A stretch of 12,768 bases of DNA from an uncultured bacterium (GTDB lineage Bacteria; Planctomycetota; UBA1135; GCA-002686595), in assembly GCA_902826945.1 (NCBI GenBank), contig CADEGS010000006.1, positions 1-12,768 of the forward strand. Direction: 5' to 3'. The notes beneath the pieces were generated by a model. That model was given only the letters and a program-made list of their open reading frames with translations. It was not told where the DNA came from and made no database searches. Position numbers and translations under genes: made by a program. Below, piece by piece: positions 8,110 through 12,768 of the stretch (positions are counted from its first letter, which is position 1; every line of letters starts with the position of its first letter).

Positions 8110-8940
8110 CTACGCGCCTCCCGTCGCGGCCGCGCGCCGCTCGCGGCGCAGCAGGCGCAGCACGCAGCCCGCCAGCGCGCCCACCGTCAGGAAGCCCGCC
8201 AGGCGCAGCGAGCCCAGGATCGCGAAGCCGTAGCGGCCGTGCGCGGGGTCGTAGTGGAAGCAGCGCAGGAGGATCCGGTCCACCGGCGTGCCGATCGCGC
8301 CCTGGCCCGCCTCGACCAGCGCCAGGCGCAGGTCGCGCGGCTCGAACGTCACGCCGAAGAGCACGCGGCTGACGGCGCCCTCGCCCGTCAGCACCGAGAC
8401 GCCCGCGCCGTGCGCGTACTCGTCCGTGGCCTCGACGTACGTGTAGCGGAAGCCGACCGCGTCGGCCAGGCGGCGGATCTCCGGCTCCTCGCCGACCAGG
8501 AAGCTCCAGCCCTCGTCCCCGCCCGCGCGGCCGTAGGCCTTCACGCACGCGGCGCGCTTGGCCGCGGCCAGCGCGCTCGTCTCGCGCGGGTCGATGCTGA
8601 CCGCGACGACCGAGAAGTCCTCGCCGGCGTCCAGCCCGACCTCGCGCAGCGCGTCGAGCAGCCCGCGCAGCACGAGGGTGCACAGCATCGGGCACTCGTA
8701 GTAGACGAGCGCCAGCACCACGGGGCGCCCGTCCACGAGCGAGCCCAGCGTCAGCGCGCGCCCGTCCTGGTCGGTGAAGCGCGCGTCGAGCGGGACGCGC
8801 TCGCCCAGGCGCTGGTCCCACGCGACGGGCGGCGGCTCGGGGCCGCCCAGGACCTGCGCGCGCGCCGCGCCGCCCAGCGCCAGCGCGGCGCAGAGCGGCG
8901 CCGCAGCCAGCGCCGCCAGGGAGCGCAGGGCCGCGCTCAC
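8110..8940 (-). CDS. SCO1/SenC/PrrC-family copper chaperone for cytochrome oxidase CuA assembly
   Basis: Thioredoxin-fold protein that delivers copper to, or reduces the cysteines of, the CuA site in oxidase subunit II at the outer face of the membrane. The 276-residue product has an N-terminal signal peptide (about 1-28), the SCO copper motif C83-PML-C87 in YYECPMLC, VAVSIDPRET (113-121) and the third ligand His177 in DEYAHGAG. A C-terminal extension carries CFHYDPAHGRYG (227-238) and then a membrane helix (about 239-263) with a basic tail, so the chaperone is probably anchored at its C-terminus. The GTG start at 8940 overlaps the upstream stop (GTGA), has GGAGG seven bases upstream and directly precedes the signal peptide. 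The gene sits six bases upstream of coxB, its expected client. All three copper ligands are present. Confidence 0.94.
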   Translation of the reverse strand: MSAALRSLAALAAAPLCAALALGGAARAQVLGGPEPPPVAWDQRLGERVPLDARFTDQDGRALTLGSLVDGRPVVLALVYYECPMLCTLVLRGLLDALREVGLDAGEDFSVVAVSIDPRETSALAAAKRAACVKAYGRAGGDEGWSFLVGEEPEIRRLADAVGFRYTYVEATDEYAHGAGVSVLTGEGAVSRVLFGVTFEPRDLRLALVEAGQGAIGTPVDRILLRCFHYDPAHGRYGFAILGSLRLAGFLTVGALAGCVLRLLRRERRAAATGGA

Positions 8941-9314
8941 CGCCCCGCCTCCGGTTCCGCGCGCGCGGGCAAGCCGCGCCGCGCGAGCAGCTCCATCGCG
9001 CGCTCGATCGGGATGCGCGCGATGCGGTTCTCGCGGTCCACCCAGCCGTAGGTGTCGAGCAGCTCGCGCTCGCGCGCGCGCTGCGCGGCCAGCTCGTGCG
9101 CGGGCACGGCCTGCAGCAGCGGCTCGCCCGGCGCCGCGCGGTAGGCGCTCATCGGATGCGGCTCGTCGCCGCGCGCGCGGGCGCGCCGCATGCCGCCCTG
9201 CAGCGCGCTCACGACGAGGAGCGCCGCGACCACGAGCACGACCAGGGCCGCCCCGAAGAGCAGCACCGAGCGCACGCGCGTGTCGCGCTGCTCGTAGCCG
9301 GCGGAGGCGCTCAC
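8937..9314 (-). CDS. Small single-helix membrane protein of the ACIII/oxidase operon, function unknown
   Basis: A 125-residue protein I cannot assign to a named family. It has a short N-terminal tail, one clear membrane helix (about residues 16-38, LLFGAALVVLVVAALLVVSA), a basic stop-transfer patch (RRARAR), then an outside segment of about 80 residues. That segment ends in a motif with DTYGWVDRENRIARIPIERAMELLARRG (residues 87-114). I believe similar YGWVD...IPIxxAMELL proteins occur beside ACIII and SCO genes in other bacteria, but that is memory, not a search. No Cys or CxxCH is present, so it binds no heme c and no Cys-liganded copper. It lies between actF and the SCO gene with GTGA overlaps at both ends and a strong GGAGGAGGGA ribosome site at 9323-9332. 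By position it could be a small ACIII subunit (an ActG-like role) or an assembly factor; both are inference. Confidence 0.85.
   Translation of the reverse strand: MSASAGYEQRDTRVRSVLLFGAALVVLVVAALLVVSALQGGMRRARARGDEPHPMSAYRAAPGEPLLQAVPAHELAAQRARERELLDTYGWVDRENRIARIPIERAMELLARRGLPARAEPEAGR
8948..8952 (-). promoter_or_regulatory. Ribosome binding site for the SCO gene
   Basis: GGAGG inside the end of the small membrane-protein gene, seven bases before the GTG start at 8940, directly ahead of the signal peptide. Confidence 0.75.
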
Positions 9315-10495
9315 GTCGCGGCTCCCTCCTCCAGGCGGCCGAGCAGCTTGGCGTCCTGCAGCGAGACGAGCGGCCGTCCGTGCAGGCCGCGCAGGAAGGC
9401 CCACAGCCAGAGTCCCCCGAGCGCGAGCGGCGCCACGAGGTCCAGCCACGACGGGTGGAAGGCGCCGTGCTCGAAGGCCGGCGCCAGCACCCAGTAAGCG
9501 TCCAGGAAGCGCAGCACGAGGAGCCCCGCCGCCACGCGCGCCAGGAAGCGCGCGCTGCGCTTGGCGCGGCGGTTGAGCAGGATCAGGAACGGCACGACGA
9601 AGTGCCCCACGACGAGCGCGACCGCGATCGTCTGCCAGCCCCCGCCCAGGCGGTGCAGGTACCAGGGCGTCTCCTCCGGCAGGTTGCCCGACCAGATGAT
9701 CAGGAACTGCGAGAACGAGACGTAGGCCCACAGCATCACGAAGGCGAACATCAGGTTGCCGAGGTCGTGGAAGTGGGCGGGGCCGATCCAGCGCGAGAAC
9801 GGCTCGTGGCGCGCCAGGCGCGCGGCGCACAGGGTCGCCAGGCACAGGGTCGAGAGCCCCTGGCCGACGACGAAGTGCAGCCCGTAGATCGTCGAGAACC
9901 AGTGCGGCTCGAGCGACATGCCCCAGTCGAAGGAGGCGAAGCTCATCGTCAGCACGTACGCGGCCAGGCCGACGCCGCCGAGCATCTTCACGCCGCGCAG
10001 CGCGCGCAGGCTCAGCGTGCGGTCGTAGCGCTCGCTCAGGCGCAGCTCGACGCGCGAGAGCGCGATCCACACGCCGAAGTAGAAGAGCGCGCGCACGACG
10101 AAGAAGGTCGGGTCCAGCCAGGCGCTCTTGGCGGCGAGCACGGGGTCGGCCGCGACGACGTCGGCGTGCGTCCACTCGTAGAGCCCGTGCATGCCCAGGA
10201 GCACCGGCGCGAAGAGGAGCGCCATCAGCGGCAGCGTGCGCATCGCCGACTCGAGCAGGCGCCGGATCGCGAAGCCCCAGGCGCCGCCGGTCATGTTGTG
10301 CAGCAGCACGAAGGCCAGGCTGCCGAGCGCGGGCGCCAGCCAGAACAGGAACGCCACCAGGTAGGCGCCGAGCGCGCGCCGGGCGTCGAGCAGGAAGCCG
10401 GCGCCGAGGAGCGCGCTCGCGCCCAGGCCCACGACCAGGGCGGCGCGCTGCAGGCGGCGCAGCTCCTGCGCCAGGGGCGTCGCGACCCCGCTCAC
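9311..10495 (-). CDS. actF: Alternative complex III subunit ActF (NrfD-like membrane subunit)
   Basis: ActF is the second NrfD-like integral membrane subunit of ACIII, a divergent homologue of ActC, thought to contribute to the membrane arm and proton-translocation path. The 394-residue product, close to the family's usual length, has about ten hydrophobic helices. Characteristic motifs are LLHNMTGGAWGFAIRR (about 65-79), FDWGMSLEPHWFSTIYG (189-205), HFHDLGNLMFAFVMLWAY (241-258) and IIWSGNLPEETPWY (266-279). The GTG start at 10495 is supported by a GTGA overlap with the actE stop and GGAGG at 10503-10507, seven bases upstream. The tail after the last helix is short (about 30 residues). The stop overlaps the next gene in another GTGA. 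Some databases call this family a quinol:cytochrome c oxidoreductase quinone-binding subunit 2; a quinone site here is not proved by the sequence. Confidence 0.95.
   Translation of the reverse strand: MSGVATPLAQELRRLQRAALVVGLGASALLGAGFLLDARRALGAYLVAFLFWLAPALGSLAFVLLHNMTGGAWGFAIRRLLESAMRTLPLMALLFAPVLLGMHGLYEWTHADVVAADPVLAAKSAWLDPTFFVVRALFYFGVWIALSRVELRLSERYDRTLSLRALRGVKMLGGVGLAAYVLTMSFASFDWGMSLEPHWFSTIYGLHFVVGQGLSTLCLATLCAARLARHEPFSRWIGPAHFHDLGNLMFAFVMLWAYVSFSQFLIIWSGNLPEETPWYLHRLGGGWQTIAVALVVGHFVVPFLILLNRRAKRSARFLARVAAGLLVLRFLDAYWVLAPAFEHGAFHPSWLDLVAPLALGGLWLWAFLRGLHGRPLVSLQDAKLLGRLEEGAAT
9323..9332 (-). promoter_or_regulatory. Extended ribosome binding site for the small membrane protein
   Basis: GGAGGAGGGA inside the end of actF, eight bases before the GTG start at 9314. 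It is the longest purine-rich ribosome site in the window and supports the small gene being truly translated. Confidence 0.75.
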
Positions 10496-11055
10496 CGCAG
10501 CGCCTCCAGGCGTTGCAGGTCCTCGGGGGGCAGGCTCGACGCGTCGGCGCCCTGCGCGAGCTGCAGCGCGCGCACGTACGCCACGATCGCCCAGCGGTCG
10601 CGCGGCGCGATGCGGTCGGCGTAGTCGTACATCGCTCCGAAGCCGCGCGTGATCACGTCGAAGACGTAGCCCGGCGGCGCCTCGCGCAGGCGCTGGACGT
10701 GGAAGCTGGTCGGCTGCTTCATGCCGCGCTGCACGACCATGCCCTGACCCAGCCCGGCGCGGTCGTGGCACGGCGAGCAGAAGACGTCGTAGCGCTGGCG
10801 CCCGCGCGCGAGCACGTCGGCCGTGACCGGGAAGGGGAAGGTCGTGGCGGGCGCGCCGTCCACGACGCCCTCGGTCAGGTGCGGGTCGAGCACGAGCTCG
10901 CCGCGCGCGACCGTGCCGGGCACGGCCGGCCGCGCCGAGCGCCCGTCGGCGAAGAAGGCGCTCTTCTCGAGCGGCTCGACGTGCGGCGAGTCGTGCATGT
11001 CCTGCCGGCACGCGACGAGCGCGGCCGGCACGAGCAGGGCCAGGGCGCGCCTCAC
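10492..11055 (-). CDS. actE: Alternative complex III subunit ActE (monoheme cytochrome c lipoprotein)
   Basis: ActE is the single-heme cytochrome c of ACIII, attached at the periplasmic face and part of the electron exit path towards the oxidase. The 187-residue product starts with a short hydrophobic signal ending in a lipobox (L13-V-A-C16), so Cys16 is the likely lipidated residue. One heme c site, CSPCH, lies at residues 93-97. Met142 in GFGAMYDYADRI is the likely distal ligand, and DRWAIVAYVRALQLAQ is the characteristic cytochrome c C-terminal helix of this subunit. The GTG start at 11055 gives the shortest, cleanest signal peptide, forms a GTGA overlap with actD and has GGAGGT nine bases upstream. 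The stop overlaps the actF start. Identification is strong. Confidence 0.95.
   Translation of the reverse strand: MRRALALLVPAALVACRQDMHDSPHVEPLEKSAFFADGRSARPAVPGTVARGELVLDPHLTEGVVDGAPATTFPFPVTADVLARGRQRYDVFCSPCHDRAGLGQGMVVQRGMKQPTSFHVQRLREAPPGYVFDVITRGFGAMYDYADRIAPRDRWAIVAYVRALQLAQGADASSLPPEDLQRLEALR
10503..10507 (-). promoter_or_regulatory. Ribosome binding site for actF
   Basis: GGAGG inside the end of actE, seven bases before the GTG start at 10495, an optimal spacing that supports this start. Confidence 0.75.
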
Positions 11056-11599
11056 GGGTTCGGCACCTCCGCCAGGCTGAGCGGCCGCAGCCCGGCCAGG
11101 AAGCCGTGCGCCGCGTCGCGCTCGAAGCGCGGATCGTGCGCCAGGATCAAGAGGAAGAAGCGGTTGCGGCTGGCGGTCTCGAAGGCCGGGATCTCGAACA
11201 CGGGGTGGTGCGGTCGGGGCAGGCCGTTCATCCACAGCATGCCGAACACCGCCGTGAGCGCGGCGAACAGGATCGTCATCTCGAACGTGACGACGATGAA
11301 CGAGGGCCAGCTGTTGAGCGGGCGCCCGCCGACGTTGATCGGGTAGTACCGCACGCTCGCCCAGTACTGCAGCCCGAAGCCCGCCAGCGCGCCCAGGATG
11401 CCGCCGCACAGCACGAGCCGCGGCAGGCGGTTCTCGTCGCCCAAGGCGTGGCAGACGTCGTGCATCGGCAGCGGCGTGTAGGCCTCCAGCTTCGTGTAGC
11501 CGGCCGTGCGCGCGCGCGCGATCGCGTCGAGCAGCTCGGCGCTGGTCTCGAACTCCGCCAGCACGCCGAAGCACGGCGTGCGCACGAGCTGGCGCGCGC

Positions 11600-11603
<4 letters not shown>
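11052..11603 (-). CDS. actD: Alternative complex III subunit ActD (DUF3341 membrane protein)
   Basis: ActD is a small membrane subunit of ACIII that carries no cofactor and packs against ActC. The 183-residue product matches the family's usual length (about 170-200). It begins with the typical soluble domain ([20 protein letters not shown], then [16 protein letters not shown]), followed by two membrane helices (about residues 64-82 and 103-125) and the conserved tail with [14 protein letters not shown]. The chosen start is TTG at 11603: it makes a TTGA overlap with the actC stop and has GGAGG ten bases upstream (11614-11618). A GTG six codons in (11585) is a fallback but would cut into the conserved N-terminus. 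The stop overlaps the actE start. Function is known only by family; the start is the uncertain part. Confidence 0.93.
11065..11070 (-). promoter_or_regulatory. Ribosome binding site for actE
   Basis: GGAGGT inside the end of actD, nine bases before the GTG start at 11055. It fixes the start just ahead of the lipoprotein signal. Confidence 0.75.

Positions 11604-12768
<1,165 letters not shown>

Noticed and set aside
7091..9051. Long frames over coxB and the SCO gene on either strand (576 codons minus, 630 codons plus).
   Set aside because: They cross several real genes, have no motifs, and are explained by GC bias.
8774..10624. Plus-strand frame of 616 codons opposite actF and the small protein.
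   Set aside because: Arg/Gln/Glu-rich composition with no membrane segments or motifs; actF opposite is clearly real.

Overview
The window is a strongly GC-rich, densely packed bacterial segment in which every convincing gene lies on the minus strand, so transcription runs from position 12768 down to 1. Third positions are almost all G or C, starts are often GTG, and neighbouring genes overlap or nearly touch. A lipoprotein cytochrome, a respiratory chain and an AsmA-type envelope protein point to a Gram-negative (diderm) bacterium. Alternative complex III followed by a caa3 oxidase is known from Planctomycetota, Myxococcota, Acidobacteriota and Bacteroidota relatives. With this GC content one of the first three fits best, but the window alone cannot settle it.

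Region 1 (12768 to 9311) is the downstream part of an alternative complex III (ACIII, quinol:electron-acceptor oxidoreductase) operon: ActC (5' end outside the window), ActD, ActE and ActF. ActA (multiheme cytochrome c) and ActB (iron-sulfur/molybdopterin-like subunit) would be expected just beyond position 12768.

Region 2 (9314 to 8110) has a small single-helix membrane protein that I cannot name, then a SCO/SenC copper chaperone for CuA-site assembly.

Region 3 (8103 to 4557) is a complete caa3-type cytochrome c oxidase: CoxB (CuA domain fused to cytochrome c), CoxA (an A2-type heme-copper subunit I), CoxC and the short subunit IV. ACIII would oxidise quinol in the membrane and pass electrons through the ActA/ActE hemes to the heme c and CuA of CoxB, then to heme a and heme a3-CuB in CoxA, where oxygen is reduced and protons are pumped. 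Shared gene order and translational coupling suggest co-production and perhaps a supercomplex.

Region 4 (4491 to 11), after a 65-base gap, is a coupled pair: an M14-family zinc carboxypeptidase-like protein and a large AsmA-like membrane-anchored protein. Neither has an obvious respiratory role. Of the ten gene junctions, seven are four-base NTGA stop/start overlaps, most with a clear GGAGG ribosome binding site inside the end of the upstream gene.

No RNA gene, mobile element, CRISPR array or convincing promoter was seen. The operon promoter and final terminator must lie outside the window. I found no clearly new system. The points most worth following up are the unnamed small protein, the Glu-less A2-type CoxA, and the M14/AsmA pair.
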